From Arctopsyche grandis (lineage: Eukaryota; Arthropoda; Insecta; Trichoptera; Hydropsychidae): DNA of 64,000 bases. The number at the start of each line of letters is the position of its first letter. Within the stretch, counting starts at the first letter, position 1. This document shows, in pieces, positions 11,470 to 23,102 of the stretch. The notes under the pieces are model-generated. The model was not told the DNA's origin and did not search any database. It saw nothing but the letters and a program-made list of their open reading frames with translations. The position numbers and the translations under genes were made by a program. The DNA is taken from NCBI RefSeq assembly GCF_051622035.1, contig NC_135357.1:21380256-21444255 (forward strand). The letters run 5' to 3'.

Positions 11470-11630
11470 TTTTTTTTTTCTGACTTCACGTCCTGAAAGA
11501 AATTTTTCATTGTATGAACACCAACCATCGTATGACAGTAATTACCAAGATTTTAAATTAGCAGCAACTACAAACTTGTGTTTTCTCAATTGGACTAATT
11601 CCACATGTATGTAAATAAACCGATTGTGTA
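11470..11630 (+). repeat. dispersed repeat, copy 2 (direct pair)
   Basis: Diverged direct copy of 10075-10265: shared blocks include GAACACCAACC, TATGACAGT and TCAATTGGACTAATTCCAC. Confidence 0.7.
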
Positions 11631-12905
11631 ATTAGGGTCAAATAAAACAAAATAATTCCTTTATAATTTCTATTTGAGAACTTCATTCATCATTTTAATA
11701 ATATATTTACACTTACAATTTCAACTTAGTTACATAGTATCTAATATTAATTTCAAAACTGAAAAACAATACACATACATATATCAACGGTAGATAAAAC
11801 AGAAAAATGTGTCTATTATCACTCTTTTGATTGCACCGATGAATATAAAATCTGATTCCAAATTGCACAATTTGCTATGGATATTCACAACGCATTATGA
11901 ATACTTGGCGTGTTATTTTTAAAAATGTCAAACTTGAGAATTTAGAGAACTTAAAAACTAACATTATTTCATCAACTTTCAGTTCATGAAAAACAATTTT
12001 ACAGTACACTCTTCAACATTATTTATATTATAGATTCATTCTTCTATAGGGAAATCACACAAGCTCTGTCTATTAATGTATACATCTACATACTTCATTG
12101 CACAAATTTCAAGTTTGGTAAGTTTAAATTGTATCATTTCGTCTTACAAAAAAATTTTTTATTTGAAAATTAAACTATATTCATTAAACTTTTCTCATTA
12201 TCTTCATAAATCTTGTTTCATATTATGAAATAATACAGTGGCAATCAACGCGTCGGTTTTAACGTGATATATTTTTTAATTACCTTCGTTCGACAACTTG
12301 AATTAAAAAAATAAATCATGTGTGCATTTTGAAATATTCAGAAAACTGAACCAAATAAATCAAAAACAAAAAAAAAAATTCTCACTCCACTGTACGAAAC
12401 TCGGTTTTGTGCACATATAAATTATATTCATAACCATTACAATTCAGCTCAGATTTTATTAACAAACATATTGAATAATCGTTTACAGACAAGTTTAAAT
12501 CGCCCCGTCAAAACACTTAATATGTGGCTCATGAAGAGCTAAACATGAAAGAGATAAATATATATTTACAACCGAGATAGTATTAAGCAAAATTACCATT
12601 TTTATTTTCAGTCCTGATTTATTGTAATCTTTAAAACACTGCCCTGAATAACGAGATCGCTCTACGAATACGACACGAGCATTATTTGTCAGGTGCTACA
12701 TAAAAAAAAATCGCAGAATTAACTATTTTTTTAGTGTTGAAATGATTTGTTTCGTTCGGTCGAGATAATCAAGGTTATGCTGTATTCAAATGTAATAAAA
12801 AAGTGAACTTTTATGATCAAGACTTTAAGTTTGCAACCATTTTTCCGTCTTCTGTTCCGAGGAGACTAAATTCCCTAACATGTCTATCACAATTGATGTA
12901 TTTAA
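11631..12905. other. Tim23 3' flank
   Basis: AT-rich; its right part is presumably the Tim23 3' UTR. No gene or element recognised. Confidence 0.4.
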
Positions 12906-15025
12906 CTATAGCGGCATTTGTTTGAATTTTCCCCACACATTTTGTTCATCATCTGTGGAAGAATTAAATAACGTATATACGGCAGCTAAACCAAGTCCAA
13001 AGCCGGCTCCGATGGCTGTTGCTCTCAAACCAGACGTACATTTGTACAGAGCACCGGTGGTACCAGCCGCTAAGAATGTGTTAAACGAGTCTTCCTTATC
13101 CCGGGCGTACGAAACTCCCACACCGACGACCGAATAAAATGATGCGATAATTCCTAACGTACAACCCGTCGCTGAACCTGCAATCACAAAAACGATTTAA
13201 AAATGTAGATTTTTAAGTCACAAGTGAAATACAAATATTTTTATTATGAATAGTCATACCTTGTTTCATAATGTAGTTGAGTACTTGTGTTCTTCTAATT
13301 TTGCCGATCTGTCCTGCCAGCGTCGTAGCTCTCAGACCGTTGTAAAATCCTGCCGCACCGCCCAATCCTGCAATTCATGTGCAGTTTATGATTTTTGTAC
13401 ACATTTAAAAATAATATGTCGGGTTGGAATTTGGACATGTTCTGAGTAAATTAAAGTGTATCAATAATTGAGTAATTTTTACTTTATCTATGTATGTATA
13501 ATATAATAGTATCAATACATTCAAAATCTATCACTGATTACGTTTTCATGGTTTTGTGTGTGTGTAATATGGAGAAAATTCGAACACTGTTTATCTTGTC
13601 AAATTGAAATTTAGTATCAGTCTCTGAAATGTTTATCGTTCCGTTCTAAATTTTCAAGTCAACTGGGAGCAGTACTTCCGCTTATAGCCAGGGCCGAAGA
13701 GGGAAGCCGGGGTAGTTTCATGGCCCGGACTATTCGAGGGGCCCCGCATTGGGACGTTCGACTGATATTGATATTTTATATTATTCTACATAAAAATACA
13801 TATATTTATTCAATGCTAAATGTTTAAATGAAAGTGCGTAATACTTTGCTGTGGGAGTTTCGAATTTTTTCTCATATACTGTTCAATGTATCAAATTGAA
13901 ATTATACATCTGTATTTGCAGATTTTAGACTAAGGTTATGTAATTTTAGTAAAGATCCCTCAACCGTGGAAGTTTGAGGGATCCATTTATTTCGCCATTT
14001 AAATGTGTGCTTTTCACGAGAAAATTACACTTTAATCTTTTTGAATTACCATTAAATGGGGTCTACCTCACTGAAATTACCGAAAACGCAAATATCGGAA
14101 GGCAAAGATCAAAAATCGAAAGATCAAAAAAAAAAAGGGTGCATGGTAAACGGTACATACTCACTTAATTTGCGCGGGCAGGATACAACAGGAACAAGAG
14201 GAACAGGCTTTTCTTCCCGTATTCTGCGCGCGCACATTAATACGGGAGGAAAAGCCTGTTCCTCTTGTTCCTGTTGTATCCTGCTCGCGCAAATTAAGTG
14301 AGAATGTACCGTTTACCACGCACCCTTTTTTTTTGATCTTTGCCTTCCGATATTTGCGTTTTCGGTAATTTAACATTCCGGCCCGTCACGGAGACCGCAT
14401 TAAATGTACTATGGAGTCGTCAGCAAAATGCCGATCGGTGTTGGCCAGCATTCAAAGGGTTAAGTAATTGTACGGTCACACGGTGAAATTACCATAAACC
14501 AAGTGCAGAGACGAGGTTAACTCTGGCAACTCGCATTCAATTCGAAAATCGTATTCGATCTTTTCACCTGTCATTCTCACATTTACTTATTTATCTTTAG
14601 TGGTTGTTGTCTGGCTAACTAACTAGATAGAATACCGGGACGACTGACTTGTGAACGTGGGCACACAGATCTATAAACGTGGACATGTTCCGGTCTACCG
14701 GGACGTATGGCAGCCCTAGTGTAGTATCGTTTCCTATAAAATTTGATAATCGATGAGAGTGTGGCTTGTGGGTGAGAGAAAGACCTGCTCCGGCGATGCA
14801 ACTGGCGCCGACCTGCGGCAGGGCGACCGCCGTCCTTCGGGACGTCTGGGCTTTGTGTCTTTCGTCCGGGTAAATGAACTCGGGCTGGAGGCGGCCCGAG
14901 CCCAGGTAATTCGGGTCGAACTGCATGTAGGGGGAGAGTGCAGCCCCCAGCTGGGGCAGATTCTTGTCCCCGCCCCTCTCCCCTGCCCTGTCGCCCCCAT
15001 ACAGCTCGTTCCACACGGACGCCAT
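12906..15025 (-). CDS. Tim23: mitochondrial inner-membrane translocase subunit Tim23
   Basis: Channel-forming subunit of the TIM23 complex, which passes presequence proteins through the inner mitochondrial membrane (family knowledge). Three minus-strand exons, 14785-15025, 13260-13367 and 12906-13177, join in phase (G|GA, G|GT) to 206 residues, the normal family size. The N-terminal segment has the family signature SPYMQFDPNYL...QPEFIYPDE, followed by the Tim17/22/23 membrane domain from about residue 70: GxGGxxGFYNGLR, the positively charged loop KIRRTQ, NYIMKQGSA, and LYKCTSGLR before the last membrane helix. The start is the ATG at 15025. Intron 1 contains the palindromic hAT-type copy 14058-14397. 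Upstream, the gene is within 170 bp of a block of nested transposons, so its promoter must be short. Confidence 0.95.
13680..14049. other. Tim23 intron 1, left part
   Basis: AT-rich intron; a GC-richer patch (about 13685-13760, GGGCCGAAGAGGGAAGCCGG) may be the edge of an unidentified element. No exon seen. Confidence 0.35.
14058..14397. mobile_element. palindromic hAT-type MITE, copy 2
   Basis: Same family as 5967-6300, inverted relative to it: even the asymmetric centre (TTAATGTGCGCGCGCAGAAT in copy 1) is present as its reverse complement. Terminal inverted repeats are short (GGTCTACCTCAC / GGTCTCCGTGAC). A perfect 8-bp duplication CATTAAAT (14050-14057 and 14398-14405) supports the hAT superfamily. 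It lies in intron 1 of Tim23 and codes for nothing. Confidence 0.88.
14635..14725. repeat. dispersed repeat, CCGGGACGTATGGCAGCCCTAG family
   Basis: About 90 bp ending GGACATGTTCCGGTCTACCG / ACGTATGGCAGCCCTAGTGTA recurs at about 46055-46145 in the same direction. It resembles the end of a DNA transposon, but no matching second end was found here. Confidence 0.5.
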
Positions 15026-15190
15026 CGCTCTATCGCTCTGTTACACAACCCGGTCGACACTACTCCAAGACTGCGACAGCGACAGCGACAGCGAGACCAA
15101 ATAGGTTAACTTTGCTCCCAACACGCATTTATACGTCCTACTCTCGGGGGTACTTCGATTTTTCTGCAACTTTTTTTTTTCGACCCCTTA

Positions 15191-16571
15191 GGCTTCATTC
15201 TCACGGGAGCTTTTTTAACGTTCGTTAAAAAAACGTTTGTAGGCATGTGTGTTGACCGTATCCCGGCCTAACGAAACACTGTTGTGCTAGTTTTATAAAG
15301 TTTTATTGTTTGCCTATGGTTGTACAAAGGTATGGTATTTGTGGGCAAAAGTATGTCGTTCAGCGGTCTCTGGATATGGTAGAGTGTCGCTGGCTCGGCA
15401 TTCAGCTATGTTCAGAAGGTCTCTGGATGCGGCAGTGTGTTGCTGGCTCGTTGTTCGGCTATGTTCGGAAGGTCTCTGGATACGGCAGTGTGTTGCTGGC
15501 TCGTCCGGCTGGTTTTCTTCCAAGTCCGCGTAGTGTAGTGGTGGCTAGTCAGGAGCTGTATGTCGACTGGTCTGCTGCTGTGTGTCGACGCTTGCTGCTG
15601 TGGGTCGACTGGCGTTGTTTGGGTTGTACCTCCTTTTATAGTGTTTCTGGAATCACCTGACCGATGGTGGTGGTTGTTGATGCGTAAGCGAGGAATTTGC
15701 TTTTGTCGAGGGGTAGAATTTTCTGCAACGATTGGCGCCGTTCCGCTCGATGTAGTTTAATGGTGGCGGCGTGTTTCGACCGTTTTGGTTCCGCTCGACT
15801 GGTAGGGGCGTTCCGCTTGAGTTTAATATAATGGCTGCAGGTGTGCGTCGTCTGGGTTTCGTTCCGCTCGAGTGTGAGGGGTGGAACATTCTCGAAGGAA
15901 CTGGCGATTGATTCCAAGAAGTGCACGTGTTGTGTACGTGTGGTGAGTTCTGCAAGGAATGTGGTTTTTTGTTGTGGAATATTCTCGAATGTTTCGATGA
16001 CGATGGCGATGACGAGATTCCTACACGTTCAAATAGAACAAATGCATTTCCATGTATATGTTCATACGTCAGCGCTTTTAAAACGCGACGCTTTTTTATC
16101 GAGTAGTGTTGCATTTTGAGCGCTGGGCGTTGGGCGTTAAAGGGAATAGATCATATGAAACTTCGTATTATTATTCACACGGGCGGTAAAAAAGCGCCGG
16201 CGCTTCACTCATTACGCCATGCACTCGCTCGGCAGCCGGACGTGTTTGTTTTGACATTCGAAAATAACTACAAAATTTATCGGGGTATTGCCTCAATTCT
16301 TCATACAGTGTCACAAACTGCCCTTTTAAAGTATCTGAGTTCATTCAGAGGATGGACCCAGAATGCCTTTTGTTTTCTTTTTCGTCTTCTAGCAACACAA
16401 ATCGCTATTGCTATTAATTTAGCAGAAACCATTTCCACGTCTTACTGAAGCGAGAAACGAAACAAGAGTGATTTTAAAGCGTTCGTATGAACAATCATAT
16501 CGAGAACGTTATAAAAGCGCCAACGCCGAGTTTTAACGCAACGTTTTTTAAAGTCTCGTGCGAATTAAGCC
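15191..16571. mobile_element. TTA-flanked inverted-repeat element B (PIF/Harbinger-like MITE) with nested LTR
   Basis: Ends pair (GGCTTCATTCTCACGGGAGC with the inverse of GTCTCGTGCGAATTAAGCC, then AACG...TTAAAAAACG). Flanked by TTA on both sides (15188-15190, 16572-16574), as in PIF/Harbinger elements. The interior other than the solo LTR shows no transposase. The right TTA is shared with element C. Confidence 0.75.
15238..16025 (-). mobile_element. solo LTR, Ty3/gypsy-type
   Basis: Fossil retroelement copy, 788 bp, from TGTAGGCATG to CCTACA with a 4-bp target duplication CGTT (15234-15237 and 16026-16029), inserted in element B. On the minus strand AATAAA is followed by GTGTTTCGTTAGGCCGGGAT, nearly the same R/U5 segment as in the LTR at 8200, so the families are related. 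No internal region. Confidence 0.85.
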
Positions 16572-16574
16572 TTA

Positions 16575-17649
16575 AGGTCTGACCGCACTATACGACAACC
16601 GAACGATCCGACACTTCACAACAGTTTACGACAATATTAGATAAACCGCACTTGAACGACAGCAGTGCGACACTCTGCAGTAAATTATGTCAATCATTCG
16701 CCCGGTACCTCAGAGAAAAATGGACGAAACGGACGCTATTATAGTATCTTTGATATGCGACATAGATGTATAATACATAGATCCACCCTCACGCTTTATA
16801 CTGGTCTCCCTTTTGGCGCATGCAAAATACATGGCGCATGCACACTTTCTCTCAGTAGGTAGTTAGCTTGGATGCGGTGCATCCGCTCTAAAATCGCCAG
16901 ACAAATTGAACGACAGATTAACGGACGGCTGCTTTAAATGCAATTCTCGTCTTCTCGAATGATAGATTGCACATCAGATGACGGGTAACCTTTCGATGTG
17001 CACAGATGCAATTATTAAAATTGAGTTGGATCTTTCAGGTGGTTTCAACTCGCCAGAAAGATCCAACTCAATTTTAATAATTACCATTTTAATAATTGCA
17101 TCTGTGCACATCGAAAGGTTACTCGTCATCTGATGTGCAATCTATCATTCGAGAAAACGAGAATTACGTTTAAAGCTGCCGTTCTGTTAATCTGTCGTTC
17201 GTTTATCTGGCGATTTTAGAGCGGATGCACCAAACCCAGTTAGCTTCTAAGTAGGAAAGGTCGATTGCGGAGATCTTGTCGTCATTAACTGAGGGGTGCG
17301 GGGGGTTTAACTAGAGGGGAAGTTGGGAAAAAAATGTGTATTATATATCTATGATATGCGAGGAAGAAGAACAATCGAGAAAAACCAAAAGATTATGGCT
17401 ACATGCTATTTCAATCTATCTAAGTCACGATATGAAGGAGAATAATTGTCGCAAGGCAACCCCCACTCAACGACAATCCCCACTCACTTCGCAAACGACA
17501 CCTTGACAACTTTGACGCAAGGTGTCGTCTACGTCATGCGACTGTCGTGCAGTGCGTTATGTCTCATACAATTTCATACAAACGATATTGGGTCGCGTAC
17601 TGTTGTCAAGTGTCGGATCGTTGGGTTGTCGGATAGTGCGGTCAGACCT
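16575..17649. mobile_element. TTA-flanked inverted-repeat element C (PIF/Harbinger-like MITE) with nested foldback element
   Basis: Inverted ends of about 45 bp start AGGTCTGACCGCACTATACG (right end CAGACCT at 17643-17649), with TTA on both sides (16572-16574, 17650-17652). No transposase was recognised. Without the nested element it is about 700 bp. Confidence 0.78.
16870..17237. mobile_element. Mutator-like foldback MITE in element C
   Basis: 368 bp with arms of about 165 bp (GGTGCATCCGCTCTAAAATC inward, GTGCACAGATGCAATTATTA near the centre) that pair almost completely. A perfect 9-bp duplication AGTTAGCTT (16861-16869 and 17238-17246) plus long inverted repeats point to the Mutator superfamily. 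Confidence 0.85.
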
Positions 17650-17699
17650 TTAAACATGCGTGCTCTTCACGAGAAAGTTCTAGTATAATTCTTGTATCA

Positions 17700-18460
17700 A
17701 TGTGATGAAAATACAAAAAAAAAATCATTCAATCTAATAGACCGGAAGTGGGATTTTTTCGTCTTGGAGAAGTCAAAAATGTTGTGACCACACGATTTTT
17801 TTCCACACCCCTGAACGTATCAAGCTGAAAATTTACATTTGTATTCTTTATGTACTAAATTAGAGCTGTTTAGGTTTTGGTTAGAATTCGTAAACGGGAA
17901 GTAGAATTTTTTTTTTAAAACAATATTTCATTATTTTATTTTGACCTTTTAAATTATTGTTATTGTCTTAATATTGAATGTGTAATATTGTTGCGTGGAC
18001 GTGAAGTGGGGGCTTCCAGGATCGGAGAGGAAGACTCAGGAGAGTTGTAGAAGTCTTTTATTCGTCTGCTCTCGTCAGCGCTCCAGATCGGAATTTCCAT
18101 TTTTATACATGTTTAGGCTCAACAACTATTGGCCGATGAGTCAGACGATCCTATTGGCCGTTGCATACGGCTCATTCATTCGTAGAGGCTATTTTGGCGG
18201 GAACGAGAGATCAGGTGATCTGCGCTAGTAAACCATCGGTCCAAGAGCGCCACTCACCTAATCTCTACGTTACAATATTTATAGTGATTTTAAGTAATAA
18301 TTTTTTTTTAACAAAATCCGACAACCGGAAGTAGAACTTTTGTCTTATGAAAGTTTCCCTACATTTGCGTTCAGTTTGTATCGAAAATACTCTCATAACT
18401 AAAGGTAAGACCGGAAGCGTGCTTTTTCCAGGAATCAGGTCGTTTTGGGTCTATTTACAA
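17700..18460. repeat. dispersed repeat (GACCGGAAGTGGGATTTTTT family)
   Basis: A diverged copy occurs at 32340-32760 (shared TGTATTCTTTATGTACTAA, GGTTTTGGTTAGAATT, AAACGGGAAGTAG). CCGGAAG motifs recur at about 17743, 17900, 18317 and 18405, suggesting internal repetition. The element type is unknown. A solo LTR interrupts it at 17989-18274. Confidence 0.6.
17989..18274 (-). mobile_element. small solo LTR
   Basis: Fossil retroelement copy, 286 bp, TGTTGCGTGG...CTACGTTACA, with a 4-bp target duplication ATAT (17985-17988 and 18275-18278). On the minus strand TATAAAAATGG precedes an AATAAAA signal. Not related in sequence to the TGTAGGC family. Confidence 0.72.
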
Positions 18461-18657
18461 AGCTAGACTGCAAAAAAAAGGTTCATCATAAAAATGAACA
18501 AAGCACGGCGAACATTTAACAATGAACGGCACGCTTCCAGTCCTACGGGAAAACAGATTCACTATAACATATATACAAACTCCTATGTAAGCAGACGAGA
18601 AATAGTCGACAAAGCGTGTGTCGAGAAAAGAGTCGATTGAACGGGGCGCATCCATGT

Positions 18658-21600
18658 ATGCAGAAAAGAGAAAACATTTCCACTATCATTTATTTCAGGT
18701 ATGAAAGGAACCCAAAAGATGTAAGAGATGTAATTACACATGCTAAATTACATGAATCGGAATTGACTGAAATTACTCAAACACTCCGAATCACAGGAGA
18801 CGCTTCAAATTCAGAACATATGAAATTTCTTCAAATAGATCAACACATTTTGGACGAACTACTGACCTGTGGAACCATAGAATTCAAAGGTATTTCCCAT
18901 ATTCTACAATATATATTTTTTTATATATTATAAAAAAATATATATATTTTTTTTTTTCGCGAAACTAACTTATTAATCAAATAACTGAAAATGGCATTTT
19001 ATTTATTTTAATAGTAACTACAAATAACAATTATTTTAATTATTGGTTGCCCCCTTCTTATTTTTCAATACTGCCTCAACCCTTTGAGGCATCGTTTGTA
19101 TTAAATTTGGAAGTACTCATCCGTTATTTCAATGTACCAAACTTTTTTTTTATTGTTTCTATCAATTCTAATTTAGTAGAAGGTTTTTTATTTTTAATTG
19201 TGGAATCCATTATAGCCCACAGGTTCTCAATTGGGTTCAAATCAGGGCTGTTACCCGGACATTCCTAGAGCGAAATGCCACTTTCCGTGATAAAATTCTT
19301 CACCAACAATTTTAGAAACAAAAATAATCATATATTTTTTATTTTATTTCTATATTAGGATATTTGGCAATAGAAAAAAATCTTAGTCATAGGTTTGGCA
19401 TGGTGACACGGCGCAGAAAATGCATTCGGATTCCTATGCGTATTGCATTTCCATTGGTGGAAACAAGCGTTGTTCTAAAATTTTTTTTTAAGTTTCTGCA
19501 TTCACTGGTCCATCAATAATGGCCAATGAACCGAACCCATGGAAAGAAATACATCCCCAGACTATCTGGCCTGGGGGATGATTGACCGTCGACTGAATAC
19601 ACTCGTCACTCAAATGTTCACCTAATTTTCATCTGACGTACTGGATTGAACTTGAACTTGCTTTCGTCTGAGAAGACGACACGTCTCCAGTCCGATTCTG
19701 CCCAATTGATAAATTTTCTGGCCCAATTTAGTCGTTCCAGATGCGCTTTTTTCGTCAATAACGGTTTTTTCGCTGATATCCTCGCGATTAAACCAAATTC
19801 TCGAAGCCGACGATGTACAGTTTCGACGCTGATTTCTTTTCCAGTGGCTTAAATGAACTCCGATCTAATTTTCACAGCACTTTTTTTAAATCGGTCTTGT
19901 AGACAGAGTCATTTCAAAAGTCGATCCTCAGAGGAGTCGGTCTGTCTGGGCTTTTCCTGATCCTTGTTTCCTTTCCAGGAACGCTGAACATCCAAATTTC
20001 TTGATAAATTTGAGTACATAGGTATGGCTGCATCCTATTTTTTCCGTGATATGACGAGAACTAAACCTTTCTGCTGCCAAAGTCAAAATTAGACATTTAT
20101 TAGATTTCTTCAATTATTTCGCGCTCGGCATGTTGTTTGGAAATTAGTTCAAACGACGTTGAAGCTTCAAAAATCAACAGTCAACTAAGAAAAAAATGAA
20201 AGAAAGGGATCATATTTCATCGTAAAAATTTGTTTGCCCAAGTTTCCGACACGCAAAAAAAAGTTATACTTGCTTTTGTTCCTTTTCGGTGGCTGGAAAC
20301 CTTTCATTGACAACTACTGTATATATATATTTCTAATATGATGAATTAATTCGCAGGAACTAAAAATGACGATGCTGTGTTGTGTACATCTAACGAAACA
20401 TACGAAGTAATAGAAACTGAAACGTCTAATAGTCTTCTACTCATACCTAATCTTCTTTGGGCAAAAGAAACCAAATCAAATAATGATGAAAGTCTTAACA
20501 AATCAAACGAAATTATTGACAAAGCTGTTGTTTCACCAAATACTAGTGTCGAAGAATTGGATAAAGTTAGTCCACGAAAATGTGAACATAGAGAAATTTT
20601 CAAAGTTTTCTACAAGTATTTTGAAGTTAAACCTTGTAAGCCCAAATTGAAAAGATTAGACGAAGTCCTTAAATATACTGTATATTCTGGACCAGAAAAA
20701 GAGTATGCTGTAGAAAAATCATTGTTATTTACATTCACTGATTTGAAAGGTATGATCCAATCATCAGATACTGAACTGTTGGAAGGTCTCGATAAATTGG
20801 AAGCTATAGAAATCGAAGGATTTTATCGCATTTTATTATTTGAATATGAATTCAGAGTACTTTCTCAAATGCTAGATTTGATTGAAGAAAATTCTTGGCC
20901 TTTGGATCAAATTAGCAAAAAAGACACTTTGGAATCCCTTGGCAATTTGGTTCCAGCAGTAATATTGAACAGATTATTCAATTATTACACATTAAAAACT
21001 AAAATTTTCAACAACGAACAACTTTACCAATATAACGAAGCTAAAATATGCCGAATATTTGCTCGTTACATTTTAAAAGATGCAGAAAAATTCAATTTTC
21101 TAGAATTTGTTGAAGTTTGGAAATGTTCAGTGCCTGAAGGAATGACTGTTGATGTAAGTGAATGAATTTTCTTTTTAATTTTAACTTACAACTCATTTAA
21201 TCTTTACACTGATAGCCATAATTCTTCGCATAAACAGACAAAACTCGACAAGAACAAATAACTGCTACAGCTAAAACTCAAAACTCTGCTACTTCTAACC
21301 CAGTGATAAAAAAATGTAGATATATATATCTAATATTACTATTCTAGGTTGATGTGCTAAAAGGCTTAGCCATAATAGATTTACAGTCGAGCCCACAAGT
21401 CATTTGGGCATTCAACGAGTCAAAACTTCCCGAGAATCTGAATGAGCGCTTTAAAATATTATTTAAAACAAAAGAAAAATGGACCATTGATGAAATAACG
21501 CCATACATTCAGTAAACTACATACATATATTATCGACATGTACATATTAATACTGATAAACAATAATAACCATGTCTATCTATTTTCAGAAAATTTGCTA

Positions 21601-21695
21601 GTGATAAAATTAATGTTAATGCCCTTCTAACAAAACACACAAGAGAATCTAATGAGAACAATGTCAGGTATTATTGTGCAAAGCATAGTAAATAA
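18658..21695 (+). CDS. DSCC1: sister chromatid cohesion protein DCC1 (DSCC1)
   Basis: Subunit of the CTF18-RFC clamp loader that helps set up sister-chromatid cohesion at replication forks (family knowledge). Exons 18658-18889, 20357-21153, 21348-21511 and 21590-21695 join in phase to about 432 residues. Family features: the early VITHAKLHESELTEITQ helix, the LCTSNETYEV...ETSNSLLLIPN segment, GFYRILLFEYEF, AKICRIFARYIL, EVWKCSVPEGM and, near the end, KEKWTIDEITPYIQ...VNALLTKHTRE. The conserved part starts at about 18700, just after a cag acceptor-like site (18691-18693), so the real first exon may lie upstream and the ATG at 18658 is only the best in-frame choice. The intron after the first exon shown holds a Tc1-like copy. 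The gene is on the strand opposite to Tim23 and MRPL39. Confidence 0.92.
18955..20320 (-). mobile_element. Tc1-like transposon in a DSCC1 intron
   Basis: Its end (minus strand CAGTAGTTGTCAATGAAAGG) meets a TA target at 20320-20321; no matching opposite end is clear in the AT tract around 18920-18960. It carries the transposase remnant 19036-20131. Confidence 0.75.
19036..20131 (-). pseudogene. Tc1-like transposase, broken
   Basis: DNA-transposon transposase that once cut and pasted at TA sites. The start reads MPSAK then a stop, followed by a helix-turn-helix segment (LTLAAERFSSRHITEKIGCS, 19928-20113 frame). Further on are DDE-domain fragments: GFGSLAIIDGPVNAE (minus, around 19500-19545), the Tc1 signature GNSPDLNPIENLWAIMDS (around 19205-19260) and a C-terminus ...NKKGATNN. 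The frame is interrupted several times, so the copy is dead. The DPNPIENLW-type motif makes the family call firm. Confidence 0.85.
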
Positions 21696-23084
21696 TTGTG
21701 TGACACAACTACATATATACATATGTATATCAGCATAATGTAGTAAGCGAGGAGAAGACCCATTTATGAAACTTATTAAATCTCGATTTTGTGCATTTAT
21801 TATTGTATTTTCTCATGTTATATTTTCCTAATATTAATTAAATTTATATAAATTTCAATTTGTTGTGTTCTCAAAGAAATATATGCTAAAACTGATCATT
21901 TTGTTCACTGAAATGAAGTCAGAGTTAATTTGATTCCACGGCTCTGGATGATACATACATATTATTCGAACAAATAAAATGATAATTAATTTTAATTGTG
22001 TTTCATTTCGATTATTTGTAGTTATTTATATGCAAACCATATAAATTTCATAATTATTATATTTATTTATTTTATCATTCATGTGTATTATGTATACGGA
22101 CATATTCTCCTTATCGTCTGGAATAAAAAGTTATTATTATTATTAAACTCGTACCAGTGGAACCTGCCCCACGCTGACCCTGAAATCATGGTTGGCTTCA
22201 CCCAATTTTTACTAATTCTCTCAAATTATTAATATACATACATACAAATGTAGATCGATAAAATTTCCTCCCATTGTTTGGCATATTAACAATTAACTTT
22301 TGTTATTTTACTGTTTTATTGTATCGCAATGCATTGTCTTTAAATTTTATTCTATTATAATATAAAATGCACCATTAATTCAATTGAAATTTGATGTTAC
22401 AATGTTTCATTTTCATTTCTTTGTTTTATTCATAAAGTAGTGTTTTGCCTGTTGACATTCAACGCGTTTTTATATCAACTCGCCTAGTTAAATCAATGTA
22501 TGTATGTAACTTAAATGCAAAACACAGATTTTTAATAAATGGAGCTAAGCGCACTATACATACATACATATGTTTATCTCAGGATTTCCCATTTTGTAAT
22601 GGAGTTTGGTGATATGAAAAAAAATTTATTTCCACTGCACCATGAAAAAAACATTAATTACATATTTTAGTTGTCATAAGATAAGTTTTTTTCTGAAACT
22701 TGGTAATAATAAATCAAAATATTTAATAAATTGTGTATACCTATTGAGAATTACTTCATAAAACAAATCTGTCTCAAATCTGGTGTGTACATATGTACGT
22801 ATGTATAATATAATAGATGCAACTTTATTTTTTAATTTTATATATAAAAAATATCAGTTCTAACAGGGTGATTGAAAATTTAATTTTAAATTTATTTGCT
22901 AAATCGAAAGTGCAAAAATAAACAGCTTCACATTCGCGTGCACATTCACATTGTTAATAATAAGCTTTGCAGAAAAACCTTGATTATTTATCATGGCAAA
23001 AAGCGATAAATATTCGATGAATAGATTTAACAAGTTAATAAAAGGTCTTTCCCAAACATCTCTCAGTTAGTATCACGTCAATTT
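21696..23084. other. intergenic between DSCC1 and the secreted-protein gene
   Basis: AT-rich with CATA microsatellites; several AATAAA candidates for DSCC1 polyadenylation (about 21974, 22120). No coding or mobile element recognised. Confidence 0.45.
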
Positions 23085-23102
23085 ATGCTTATAGCACAAC
23101 AG

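Noticed and set aside
14615-15109. Overlapping frames on both strands besides the Tim23 first exon
   Set aside because: High GC of this exon keeps other frames open; only the frame with SPYMQFDPNYL matches a family and joins in phase to exon 2.
15306-16119. Several open frames of 60-150 codons
   Set aside because: They lie within the solo LTR and have no conserved motif.
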